Of a stretch of DNA of 64,000 bases, positions 54,380 through 62,406 are shown in pieces. Origin of the DNA: Noviherbaspirillum soli (GTDB lineage: Bacteria > Pseudomonadota > Gammaproteobacteria > Burkholderiales > Burkholderiaceae_D); the NCBI RefSeq assembly GCF_015352955.1, contig NZ_JACYOX010000034.1:1-64000 (forward strand), in the 5' to 3' direction. A program made the translations under genes and the position numbers. The notes beneath the pieces were generated by a model. That model was not told where the DNA came from and did not search any database. It saw only the letters and a list, made by a program, of their open reading frames with translations. Numbering within the stretch: position 1 is the stretch's first letter; every line of letters starts with the position of its first letter.

Positions 54380-55778
54380 TTGCCACCTCGCGCAGCGACT
54401 GGTCATTCATCATGCGGGCGGTGTTGCCGATCACCAGCGGCAGCTCGTCATCCTGGTACTGGAACGGCGCGGTCTCGCGCTTCATCTTGAAGGCGCGGTC
54501 GATCAGGAAGTTCGGGCGCGCCAGGTGCAGGTCTTCCGGCACCCGCTGGCCATTGGCGATGTATTGCAGCTGCAGCTTCTGGCGGATGATCACGTCCAGC
54601 ACGCTGCCGATGGTGGCGGCCTCGTCGAGCTTGGTGATGATGGCGCCGGCCAGGCCGTTGCCCTTGTAGGCGCGCACCACTTCATTGAGGGTCTCGCCGG
54701 TGGAGGTGGCCGACATGCACAGGATGCGCTTGACCGGGGTGTCGGCGCCGGACAGCATCGCCACCTGCTCCGCCACCATCTGGTCGCGCTGGCTGGCGCC
54801 GGCGGTGTCGATCAGCACGGTGTGCTTGTTCTTCAGCTCGGACAGCGCGATGCGCAGGTCGGCTTCATCCTTCACCGAATGCACCATCACGCCGAGGATC
54901 TTGCCGTAGATGCGCAGTTGCTCGAAGCCGCCTATGCGGTAGCCGTCGGTGGTGATCAGGGCCAGCTTGCCGGCGCCGTGGCGCATCACGCAGCGCGCCG
55001 CCAGCTTGGCGGTGGTGGTGGTCTTGCCCACGCCGGTCGGCCCGACCAGCGCGAACACGCCGCCGTTGTCGAGAATCGCGTTTTCATCGGGCGCGGCTGA
55101 CAGGTTGCGCATCAGGACGCCCTTGATCCAGGCCATGCCATCGACGCCGTCATGCTCGGGCAGCTTTTCAGTGAGATAGCGCGCCAGGCTGGCGGAAAAG
55201 CCGGCGGCCAGCATTTCGCGCATCACGGTGGCCTTCATCGGCTCGCGGCGATGCTGCGCGCCCCAGGATATCTCGGCCAGCTGGGCTTCCATCATGCTGC
55301 GCATCGAGCGGAGTTCTTCCATCATCTGGCGCATTTCGGCCTGGGTGCTGTCGGCTGGGGCGGCGGCACGCGGCTGCGGCGCGCTCTGGCGCTGGACGGG
55401 CGCAGCAGCCACGGGTACCGGCTCGGCTACTGGAGTCGGGCGCAGGCGCTCGAAGGCGCTGGCGGCCGAGCCGTTGCGCACCTGCGGTTGGGCAGGCGCC
55501 GGCACTGGCGCCTTTGCGGGAGCGGCCGCCGTGGCCGCTGCCTGTGCCGCGGCTGGCAGGCGCTTGCCTGCCAACGCCGCTACCAGAGGTTGCGGCAGCA
55601 CTTCCGCATCTGCCGCCGGCTCGGCCAGGGATGCCATGTCGGCACTAGCCAGGGCCAGCACTTCGACGCTGCCGTTGACCGTGCGATTGGACAGGATCAC
55701 CGCGTCGGCACCCAGGGCGTCGCGCACCATGCGCAATGCTTCACGCGATGTCTGGGCAGAGAATTTCTTGACGTTCAT
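54372..55778 (-). CDS. flhF: Signal-recognition-particle-type GTPase FlhF
   Basis: The 468-residue product from the ATG at 55778 has an N-terminal B domain (MNVKKFSAQTSREALRMVRD, about 1-90) and an Ala/Pro-rich linker. The NG GTPase domain has the P-loop VGPTGVGKTTTTAKLAARC, ALITTDGYRIGGFEQLRIYG, HTVLIDTAGASQRDQ and AIITKLDEAATIGSVLDVII. It fixes where flagella are built. Its ATG overlaps the stop of a short flhA remnant, so it may be translationally coupled to that frame. Confidence 0.95.
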   Translation of the reverse strand: MNVKKFSAQTSREALRMVRDALGADAVILSNRTVNGSVEVLALASADMASLAEPAADAEVLPQPLVAALAGKRLPAAAQAAATAAAPAKAPVPAPAQPQVRNGSAASAFERLRPTPVAEPVPVAAAPVQRQSAPQPRAAAPADSTQAEMRQMMEELRSMRSMMEAQLAEISWGAQHRREPMKATVMREMLAAGFSASLARYLTEKLPEHDGVDGMAWIKGVLMRNLSAAPDENAILDNGGVFALVGPTGVGKTTTTAKLAARCVMRHGAGKLALITTDGYRIGGFEQLRIYGKILGVMVHSVKDEADLRIALSELKNKHTVLIDTAGASQRDQMVAEQVAMLSGADTPVKRILCMSATSTGETLNEVVRAYKGNGLAGAIITKLDEAATIGSVLDVIIRQKLQLQYIANGQRVPEDLHLARPNFLIDRAFKMKRETAPFQYQDDELPLVIGNTARMMNDQSLREVAIG

Positions 55779-55861
55779 GCTTGGCCTCCCATCAGGGCAG
55801 TCACTTTGATGTTCTTGGCGGGCGGCATTCCGGCCAGCGACGGCAGCCTGATTCCGTGCAT
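55775..55861 (-). pseudogene. Remnant of a second flhA: first ~12 and last ~16 codons joined
   Basis: The 28-codon frame from the ATG at 55861 reads MHGIRLPSLAGM at its start, like the intact FlhA start MNGLALPAWM. It ends in PPAKNIKVTALMGGQA, like the intact FlhA end DSKTIKVTALVGGQG. The middle of about 670 codons is missing. Its stop overlaps the flhF start (ATGA). Most base differences from the intact gene end are at third codon positions. Upstream it is preceded by a copy of the flhA leader. This fits a second flhA that lost its interior. Confidence 0.75.
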
Positions 55862-56030
55862 GCCGCTGCATGCCGCTGGTCCAGTATCTGCATGAAAGTC
55901 GCTGTTAGCCAATGCCGCTCCTGTGGTGTGATCCGGCGCCGGTGCTGCGCAGGGATTTCTTACAGGACAGATTATTGAGGATCACAGAGAAGTTGCATCG
56001 GGGGAACAGGAGGGGTTTATAGGCCTTTTT
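55862..56030 (-). promoter_or_regulatory. Leader region upstream of flhF, homologous to the flhA leader
   Basis: This stretch aligns with 58801-58945. 49 of 60 bases match at the gene-proximal end, including 23 identical bases at 55906-55928. The identical core holds AGGAG followed by a possible TTG start at 55912. That start opens a 45-codon frame running in phase through the flhA remnant to the flhF start. Confidence 0.7.
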
Positions 56031-56152
56031 CCCCGGCGGCTGGAAAACCGCAGGAAGGAAGTCGCAATTTAATCTGCCGTTGCGGCAGCGGCGCAGTTGC
56101 CATTGTTGTGTCTGACGTCCGCGAAGCGACAGTTGCCGTTGCTGTTGAAGTG

Positions 56153-56190
<38 letters not shown>

Positions 56191-56200
56191 TTTTGAAGTG

Positions 56201-56385
56201 AAATCCCGTTGAGCGCGCCGTGTCAGCGGTACCCCGCGCTAGCGGGGCGCGATCACCGGGTCGCCTTTTTTTGGTTACTTTTTTTTGGCGAAGCAAAAAA
56301 AGTGACCCGGCCGCCGGGACGGATTCCCGGCTTGTCTCCACGGCAGTGCAGCCGCATTGCGTCACCCGGCAACGCGCTGGCAGCA
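56201..56385 (-). repeat. Structured intergenic repeat, copy 4 (internally shortened)
   Basis: This inverted copy of the element at 1-250 has both ends preserved, including the A/T stem (about 56263-56300) and GC hairpin. The segment between the arms of the long stem and one arm are missing, so it joins GTGTCAGCGG to the distal half directly. It lies between flhA and flhF. Confidence 0.82.
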
Positions 56386-56390
56386 CTGGC

Positions 56391-56455
56391 GCTTTGGCTT
56401 TGGCTTTGGCTTTGGCTTTGGCTTTGGCTTTGGCTTTGGCTTTGGAACGACAGGT
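56391..56455 (+). repeat. Hexanucleotide tandem repeat (GCTTTG)n
   Basis: About ten units of GCTTTG lie on the other side of copy 4, so this copy has hexanucleotide runs on both sides. Confidence 0.9.
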
Positions 56456-56485
56456 AAATCTAAAGCCATGACTTGCTCGACCAAA

Positions 56486-56519
56486 GGTGGAATGCCCCTT
56501 CGGGGTATTCCACCCTACG
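56486..56519 (+). repeat. REP-like palindrome, copy 4
   Basis: The stem GGTGGAATGCCCC / GGGGTATTCCACC is followed by CTACG, another pair-exchanged version of the palindrome family. From 56520 to the flhA stop at 56658 nothing else is seen. Confidence 0.82.
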
Positions 56520-56657
56520 ACCACCAACCTTCCATTGCATGGGACTGCCTGCACGTCGCGCCGCACCGGCCTGTTACATGCATCCTACTTCAGCACGCAT
56601 CACATGCCGGATGAACTGCGAGATTTTCCTGTGACGCGTTAGCGCCTGCGACTGGCC

Positions 56658-58745
56658 TTAACCCTGCCCTCCCACCAGCGCCGTCACCTTGATGGTCTTG
56701 GAATCCGGTATCTCCGCATGCGACAGCAGCTTCAGCTGCGGCAGGCTGCGACGCAGAAAGCGCGACAGCACCGCACGCAACTGGCCCGGCACCAGCAGCA
56801 CCGGCGTGATGCCCATTTGCTCCTGGCGCTGCACCGCCTCGGCGGTCTGCATCACGAGCGTGTCGGCCAGGCCCGGCTCGATGCCGGCGCCGTCGGGGCC
56901 GCTGGTTTGCAATGCCTGCATCAGCAGCCGCTCCAGCCGGTTGTCCAGCGCCATCACGGTCAGTTCGCCGCCGTTCGGGAACAGTTGCTGGACGATGGCG
57001 CGGCCGAGCGCAATGCGCACCAGCGCGGTCAGGTCGCCGGCATCCTGGAAGTGGCCGGCATTCTCGGCCAGGGTCTCGACGATGGTCCGCATGTCGCGGA
57101 TATGAATGCCTTCGGTCAGCAGGTTCTGCAGCACCTTCTGCAAGGTCGACAGCGGCAGCATCTTGGGCACCAGGTCGTCCAGCAGCTTGGGCGACTCCTT
57201 GTTCAGGTGATCGATCAGTTGCTGCAGCTCGCCGCGCCCCAGCAGCTCGGCCGCATGCATCGTGATCAAATGGTTCAGATGGGTGGCCACCACGGTGCCG
57301 GCATCCACCACGGTATAGCCCATGGCCTGGGCCTCGTCGCGCAGGCTGGCGTCGATCCAGGTGGCGGGCAGGCCGAAGGCCGGGTCGCTGGTGACGGTGC
57401 CGGGCAGCGTGCCGGTGACCATGCCGGGGTTGATCGCCAGGAACTGGCCGGCATGCGCTTCGCCGACGCCAATTTCCACGCCCTTCAATGCAATGCGGTA
57501 GCCGGAAGGCTTCAGCTCCAGGTTGTCGCGGATATGCACCGGCGGCGACAGGAAACCCACTTCCTGCGCAAACTTCTTCCTGATGCCCTTGATGCGCTTC
57601 AGCAGCTCGCCGCCCTGCGTCTTGTCCACCAGCGGAATCAGGCGGTAGCCCACTTCCAGGCCCAGGGTGTCGACCGGCACGATGTCCTGCCAGGTGGCTT
57701 CCTCGGTTTCCGGGGCCGGCAGCGCGGGCGCGGCTTCCGCCATCGGCGCCGCGGCGGCTTCCTCGGCGCGCTTCTTGAGCAGGTAGGCGCCGCCGCCCAG
57801 CACGCCGGCCAGGAACAGGAATGGCACGTGCGGCATGCCGGGGATGATGCCCATGCCGCCCAGGATGCCGGCGGTGATCATCAGCACCTGGGGCTTGGCG
57901 AACAGCTGGTTCATCAGCTGGCTGCCGATGTCATGCTCGGATGCCACCCGCGAGACGATCACGCCGGCCGCGGTGGAAATGATCAGCGACGGCAGCTGCG
58001 CCACCAGGCCGTCGCCGATGGCCAGCAGGGTGTAGTTCTTGATCGCGGCATCGAAGGCCATGTCATGCTGCACCATGCCCACCACCAGGCCGCCAACCAC
58101 GTTGATCAGGGTCACCATGATGCCGGCGATGGCATCGCCGCGCACGTACTTGGAGGCGCCGTCCATGGCGCCATAGAACTCGGCTTCCTGGGCCACTTCG
58201 GTGCGGCGGCGGCGCGCCTCGGCCTCGGCGATCAGGCCGGCGTTGAGATCGGCGTCGATCGCCATCTGCTTGCCCGGCATGGCGTCAAGGGCGAAGCGCG
58301 CGCCCACTTCCGCGATACGGCCGGCGCCCTTGGTGACGACGGTGAAGTTGATGATGGTCAGGATGATGAAGACCACGATGCCGACGGTGTAATTGCCGCC
58401 GATCAGGAAGTGGCCGAAAGCCTCCACCACCTTGCCGGCCGCGTCCGGGCCGGTATGGCCCTCCGTCAGCACCACGCGGGTGGAAGCCACGTTGAGCGAG
58501 AGGCGCAGCATGGTCGACACCAGAAGCACCGCCGGGAAGGCCATGAAGTCCAGCGGCTTGATGGTGTACAGGCTGGTCAGCAGGATGATGACCGACAGCG
58601 CGATATTGAAGCTGAAGAACATGTCCAGCACCATGGCCGGAAGCGGCAGCACCATCATCGCCAGCATCATGATGATGATGGCCGGCGCGGCCAGGGCCTT
58701 GGAGTTCGCGTTGCGCATCCATGCTGGCAGGGCCAGGCCGTTCAT
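56658..58745 (-). CDS. flhA: Flagellar export gate protein FlhA
   Basis: The 695-residue core component of the flagellar type III export gate is complete. About eight membrane segments occupy residues 20-320 and include the conserved cytoplasmic FHIPEP-type region (AGRIAEVGARFALDAMPGKQ with MAIDADLNAGLIAEAEARRR). A linker and the large cytoplasmic domain that docks chaperone-substrate complexes follow. The C-terminus is PDSKTIKVTALVGGQG. The ATG overlaps the stop of a possible leader frame. Confidence 0.97.
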   Translation of the reverse strand: MNGLALPAWMRNANSKALAAPAIIIMMLAMMVLPLPAMVLDMFFSFNIALSVIILLTSLYTIKPLDFMAFPAVLLVSTMLRLSLNVASTRVVLTEGHTGPDAAGKVVEAFGHFLIGGNYTVGIVVFIILTIINFTVVTKGAGRIAEVGARFALDAMPGKQMAIDADLNAGLIAEAEARRRRTEVAQEAEFYGAMDGASKYVRGDAIAGIMVTLINVVGGLVVGMVQHDMAFDAAIKNYTLLAIGDGLVAQLPSLIISTAAGVIVSRVASEHDIGSQLMNQLFAKPQVLMITAGILGGMGIIPGMPHVPFLFLAGVLGGGAYLLKKRAEEAAAAPMAEAAPALPAPETEEATWQDIVPVDTLGLEVGYRLIPLVDKTQGGELLKRIKGIRKKFAQEVGFLSPPVHIRDNLELKPSGYRIALKGVEIGVGEAHAGQFLAINPGMVTGTLPGTVTSDPAFGLPATWIDASLRDEAQAMGYTVVDAGTVVATHLNHLITMHAAELLGRGELQQLIDHLNKESPKLLDDLVPKMLPLSTLQKVLQNLLTEGIHIRDMRTIVETLAENAGHFQDAGDLTALVRIALGRAIVQQLFPNGGELTVMALDNRLERLLMQALQTSGPDGAGIEPGLADTLVMQTAEAVQRQEQMGITPVLLVPGQLRAVLSRFLRRSLPQLKLLSHAEIPDSKTIKVTALVGGQG

Positions 58746-58822
58746 TGCGCTGCTCCGTGCAGGCAGAACAACCCCTTCCGCGCTGACGGATCAATGTTTG
58801 CATGAATCTCGGTGGTAGCCAA
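58742..58822 (-). CDS. Possible 26-residue leader peptide upstream of flhA
   Basis: A TTG at 58822, five bases after AGGAG, opens a 26-codon frame (MATTEIHANIDPSARKG...) whose stop TGA overlaps the flhA ATG. The homologous leader of flhF encodes MANSDFHADTGPAACSG in the same place. Differences are mostly conservative (Thr/Ser, Glu/Asp, Ile/Phe, Asn/Asp), which hints at selection on a peptide. It could instead be only a conserved untranslated leader. Confidence 0.4.
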   Translation of the reverse strand: MATTEIHANIDPSARKGLFCLHGAAQ

Positions 58823-58995
58823 TGCCGCTCCTGTGGTGCGCCCCGGCGCCGGAATGGCGCCATCGGGATATTGCCGGAGGAATTATTGGCGATGCGAAGA
58901 GAGTTAGATCGAGGGAACAACGGGGTGCTTATGCCGCTTTTTTGCCTCGGCAGCCTTTGCCCTGATGGAGCAGGCCTGCTGCCGGGCGTGCTGAT

Positions 58996-60144
58996 TCATT
59001 CCTTTTGATCCTGCTCCAGCGGGTCCATGCCCGGCGGCACCTCCAGCGCCGTCGGCGGCGTCGGCCGCAGGCCGCCATGGCTGGCATGGGCCTTCAACTG
59101 GAACACATAGGCCAATACCTCCGCCACCGCGGTGTACAGCGCTTCCGGGATCTCGTCGCCCAGCTCGGCATGGCGGAACAATGCGCGCGCCAGCGGCGGC
59201 GCTTCCAGAAGCGGCACATGGTGCTCGGCCGCGAGTTCGCGGATCTTCGCCGCGACTTCGTCGGCGCCCTTGGCCACCACCTTGGGCGCGCGCATCTTGC
59301 CGTCGGTGTATTTCAGCGCCACCGCAAAGTGGGTCGGGTTGGTCACCACCACGTCGGCGGTCGGGATTTCCGACATCATGCGGCGCCGCGCCATCTCGCG
59401 CTGGGTGGCGCGGATCTTGGCCTTGATTTCCGGATTGCCTTCGGATTCCTTGGCTTCCTGGCGCAGCTCCTCGCGCGTCATCTTCAGCTGGCTGGCGTGG
59501 TGCCATAGCTGGTACGGCACGTCGATGGCGGCAATGGCCACCAGCGCGGCGACGATCAGCATGAAGGATTGCAGCAGCAGCTGGCCCAGATGGGCGCTGC
59601 CGACGTTGAGCGGCTCCAGCGCCAGCGCCATCACCGCATCCTGTTCGCCGCGCAAGACGATCCAGGCGACGATGCCCACCAGGATGGTCTTGCCTATGGC
59701 CTTGCCCAGCTCCACCAGCGCGTTCGACGACACCAGGTTGCCCAGGCCGCTCAGGGGGTTCAGCTTGCCGAAGTTGGGCATGAAGGCCTTGCTGCTGAAG
59801 TTCCAGCCGCCGATCAAGAGCGGCGCGCCGACCGCCACCAGCATCAGTGCCGCGGCCACCGGCGCGAATGCCAGCAGCACATCGATCAAGAGCGAGGCCG
59901 CGCGCGATACCAGCAGGTCCATGTCGAATGCCTGACCCCGCTCGAAGCTCAGGCTGTTGGCCAGCAGGCTGCCCAATTGCGCGGTCAGCCGGCCGCCCAG
60001 CATCCACAGCGCGCAACCGGCGACCAGCAGCACGCTGCAGGTCGCCAGTTCGCGCGAGCGCGGCACATTGCCCTGCTCGCGCGCCTCATCGAGGCGTTTC
60101 TGTGAGGCTGGTTCGGTTTTTTCAAGTTCGCTGTCTTCGGCCAT
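58996..60144 (-). CDS. flhB: Flagellar export switch protein FlhB
   Basis: The 382-residue FlhB has four membrane segments (about 28-210) and a cytoplasmic C-terminal domain with the self-cleavage site NPTH (in VVVTNPTHFAVALKYTDGKM). Cleavage between Asn and Pro switches export from hook to filament proteins. The start MAEDSELEKTEPASQKRLDE is the usual one. It is upstream of flhA by 250 bp on the same strand; the gap holds the flhA leader. Confidence 0.97.
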   Translation of the reverse strand: MAEDSELEKTEPASQKRLDEAREQGNVPRSRELATCSVLLVAGCALWMLGGRLTAQLGSLLANSLSFERGQAFDMDLLVSRAASLLIDVLLAFAPVAAALMLVAVGAPLLIGGWNFSSKAFMPNFGKLNPLSGLGNLVSSNALVELGKAIGKTILVGIVAWIVLRGEQDAVMALALEPLNVGSAHLGQLLLQSFMLIVAALVAIAAIDVPYQLWHHASQLKMTREELRQEAKESEGNPEIKAKIRATQREMARRRMMSEIPTADVVVTNPTHFAVALKYTDGKMRAPKVVAKGADEVAAKIRELAAEHHVPLLEAPPLARALFRHAELGDEIPEALYTAVAEVLAYVFQLKAHASHGGLRPTPPTALEVPPGMDPLEQDQKE

Positions 60145-60592
60145 TCGGCGCTCCGGCTATGGGCATGCGCGTTTGGCAAAAGCGCGATGTCCGGAAGGAT
60201 TATCCCGTCAGGGCAGGAATCTCCATTTGCAGAACAGCGGGGCAAACGACTTGCTGTTTCCTGCGCAGCCCTATTCCGGATTGCATGGAATCAGAACCGC
60301 AAGCCCCAGGCCGGATAGCTTGCCTTTCCTGCAACGCAGGGTGCTGCATTCTCCTTTTACACTGCGCCACATTGGCTGGCCGGATGCTTCACGATTGCGT
60401 GGCAAGATGCCCGCTTGTCCCGGGTAGCACGTTACCAGCGCTTGCTTTCAGGGCTTGCGGCACGGCTGGGGCGCCGTCCTCCTGCAGCGACGCTTGTCGA
60501 CTCACCGTTCGGTGTGCATCCAGGCACAGGCTTCGATCTGCCGCAGCGCTCACGGTAGCGCGGTGCTGCGGCTTGCCATGCCTCACCGTGAC
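60145..60592. other. Intergenic region between flhB and the F-box gene
   Basis: About 450 bp contain no frame with a ribosome site and family similarity, and no repeat of the kinds seen elsewhere. It presumably holds the flhB promoter and the 3' end of the F-box transcript. Confidence 0.5.
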
Positions 60593-62269
60593 TCACAGAA
60601 TACTGCAGGGAAGTTCAAATTTGACATTGAGTTCCTGTTGCAGCGCCGTTTGCATCGTCCCAGGCAAGCCGCTTCGTCGTATGCCTGAACAGTACGTGCC
60701 ATAGGCACCGTACATACCGCCGATATCAAGCCGATCGGCGTGCGCCAGGCGCAATACGCCAAACTTTTCCTCGTTGGACAGCTTGCTGTTCGATATGGAG
60801 TCCATGTAGGCCATCATGGTTTCTTGAAGTGAATCGTGGAACAGCGAATCAATCATCGACAGTCCAAAGAACGGCGCGTCGCCATTTGGAACGCGATTGT
60901 CGAGATGCCTGTTATCTTCGTGCCTTCCCTTCATGACCAACTTCAGAATAGCCTCCAGCTCGGTGCCAATCGACTCGACTGCGCGACTTCTGACCACCTC
61001 CCTTGCCACATCGCTTCCTTTCATTTGAGCCCGCAACAGCGTAACCTTTACTCCTGACGGCAATGCGGAATTACTGCTTATCTGGTCGATATACTCCTGG
61101 CTGCAAGCAAGGCAGTTTCCCCTTGCTGAAAAATTACCCTTTTCATACTCCACATCGAGAAACCTGGAATCGGCTATATCCCGGATCATCTTGCCAAATG
61201 CAGGCATGCCATCCTCGTCGTAGCCGCTCAATAAGAGGATGAGATCTTCGGACGCAAGCGGGCAATGCGATACCGCTTTCATGTAAGCCCCGCAAAGAGA
61301 ACTGCTTGCAGGATTACGCAACTCCTGCGCCAGCCAGGGTAGGCCCTGGTGGTTTCTGTGGAGCAGCAACTCAAGCTTTTCCGAATGGCTCAGATTCATC
61401 TGGAGGATACCGCTGGCAATGTCGGCAATATACGCAACGTCTTTTCTAGCCGGCGTACCGAAGGACAAGAACGGCATGCGGTAATAACCAAACAAGCAGA
61501 ACTTCAGCCGCTTTACGTTCGCAGCTTCCTCGGCGCAGGCGAGCGCGTTCATTGTCGTGGCCAGGCCGGCATCCCCCTCGCTTTCCATTTCACCAAGGTC
61601 GAAACGGGAAGAGGCAGCAATGATGATATCGAGCCGACCATCGGTCTCAGGCATGTCATGGCACAAGCCGGCAAGCACCAGCGCCTGAGACAGGAGAGGC
61701 AACCGGGACGTTGCGGCAATGATGAAATCGATTTCCTGCCGCCGCCCCTTGCCAGACAGAGATCGCGCCACGGAGCACCAGACCCTGCGCTGCACTTCGA
61801 GCGGCGTGGATTCCAGCTTCTTCTGCAGCAGCGACAGCACGCCCGGAACCATGCCTGGAGACAGGCTTTTCAGCAGGCGGCTCAACATTATCAAGCCATC
61901 AAGCATGTCCGCGGGCGGCAGTGCAAATACGGCACCGAGGTGTTCCTCAAATTGAGCGGGCTGCAAGGACTTGAACAAGTTGCCCGTGTCGAAACTGCGC
62001 ATCTGGCTAAGATGGCTCGCTGCCTGCCGCAACCGCGCGCCAGCCAGATTCCATGAAGTGCAAACCTGGAACAGCGAGCCGCACTCCCTCACCGACAGAA
62101 ACTTGAAGATTTGCTCGAGGACGTCGACCGGCAGCATCAGATTTTCCGGGCGCTGCGGATCGCTGCGCAGAACAGGCACCAACATGGCGTTGCTGCCGGA
62201 TGGAATGGTTACGGGATTTGCTTGCACCGACGCGAACGCGCGGTTGGACATTGCTGGGGTTGAATCCAT
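60593..62269 (-). CDS. F-box protein with C-terminal CaaX motif (candidate host-directed effector)
   Basis: The 558-residue product is counted from the ATG at 62269 (AAAGAG six bases before; an ATG five codons earlier at 62284 has no ribosome site). The first 40 residues are Ser/Pro/Asn/Ala-rich. Residues about 44-87 form a canonical F-box: LPVDVLEQIFKFLSVRECGS then LFQVCTSWNLAGAR, with the Leu-Pro start and the C-x-x-W near the end. In eukaryotes this domain binds SKP1 in SCF ubiquitin ligases. The rest is mostly helical and unrecognised, a possible target-binding part. The last four residues are Cys-Ser-Ile-Leu, a CaaX box of the geranylgeranyl type. The gene is A/T-richer than its neighbours and interrupts the cheZ-flhB region. 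Confidence 0.82.
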   Translation of the reverse strand: MDSTPAMSNRAFASVQANPVTIPSGSNAMLVPVLRSDPQRPENLMLPVDVLEQIFKFLSVRECGSLFQVCTSWNLAGARLRQAASHLSQMRSFDTGNLFKSLQPAQFEEHLGAVFALPPADMLDGLIMLSRLLKSLSPGMVPGVLSLLQKKLESTPLEVQRRVWCSVARSLSGKGRRQEIDFIIAATSRLPLLSQALVLAGLCHDMPETDGRLDIIIAASSRFDLGEMESEGDAGLATTMNALACAEEAANVKRLKFCLFGYYRMPFLSFGTPARKDVAYIADIASGILQMNLSHSEKLELLLHRNHQGLPWLAQELRNPASSSLCGAYMKAVSHCPLASEDLILLLSGYDEDGMPAFGKMIRDIADSRFLDVEYEKGNFSARGNCLACSQEYIDQISSNSALPSGVKVTLLRAQMKGSDVAREVVRSRAVESIGTELEAILKLVMKGRHEDNRHLDNRVPNGDAPFFGLSMIDSLFHDSLQETMMAYMDSISNSKLSNEEKFGVLRLAHADRLDIGGMYGAYGTYCSGIRRSGLPGTMQTALQQELNVKFELPCSIL

Positions 62270-62406
62270 GACAGGCTCTTTCATTAACAAGGTTGGACGG
62301 CAAGGTAACCGGCCAAGCCTTCGGCCTGACGCGCATCGGGGAACATAACAGCGACCGGCAGCGCAAGCCAGCCGGCCAGCGCAACCGCGAGGAATGGCGT
62401 GTTGCC
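62270..62406 (-). promoter_or_regulatory. Upstream region of the F-box gene
   Basis: The 137 bp between the HDOD gene stop and the F-box gene must hold any private promoter. I find no convincing -10/-35 pair, sigma-28 site or known hrp-type box. Confidence 0.3.
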
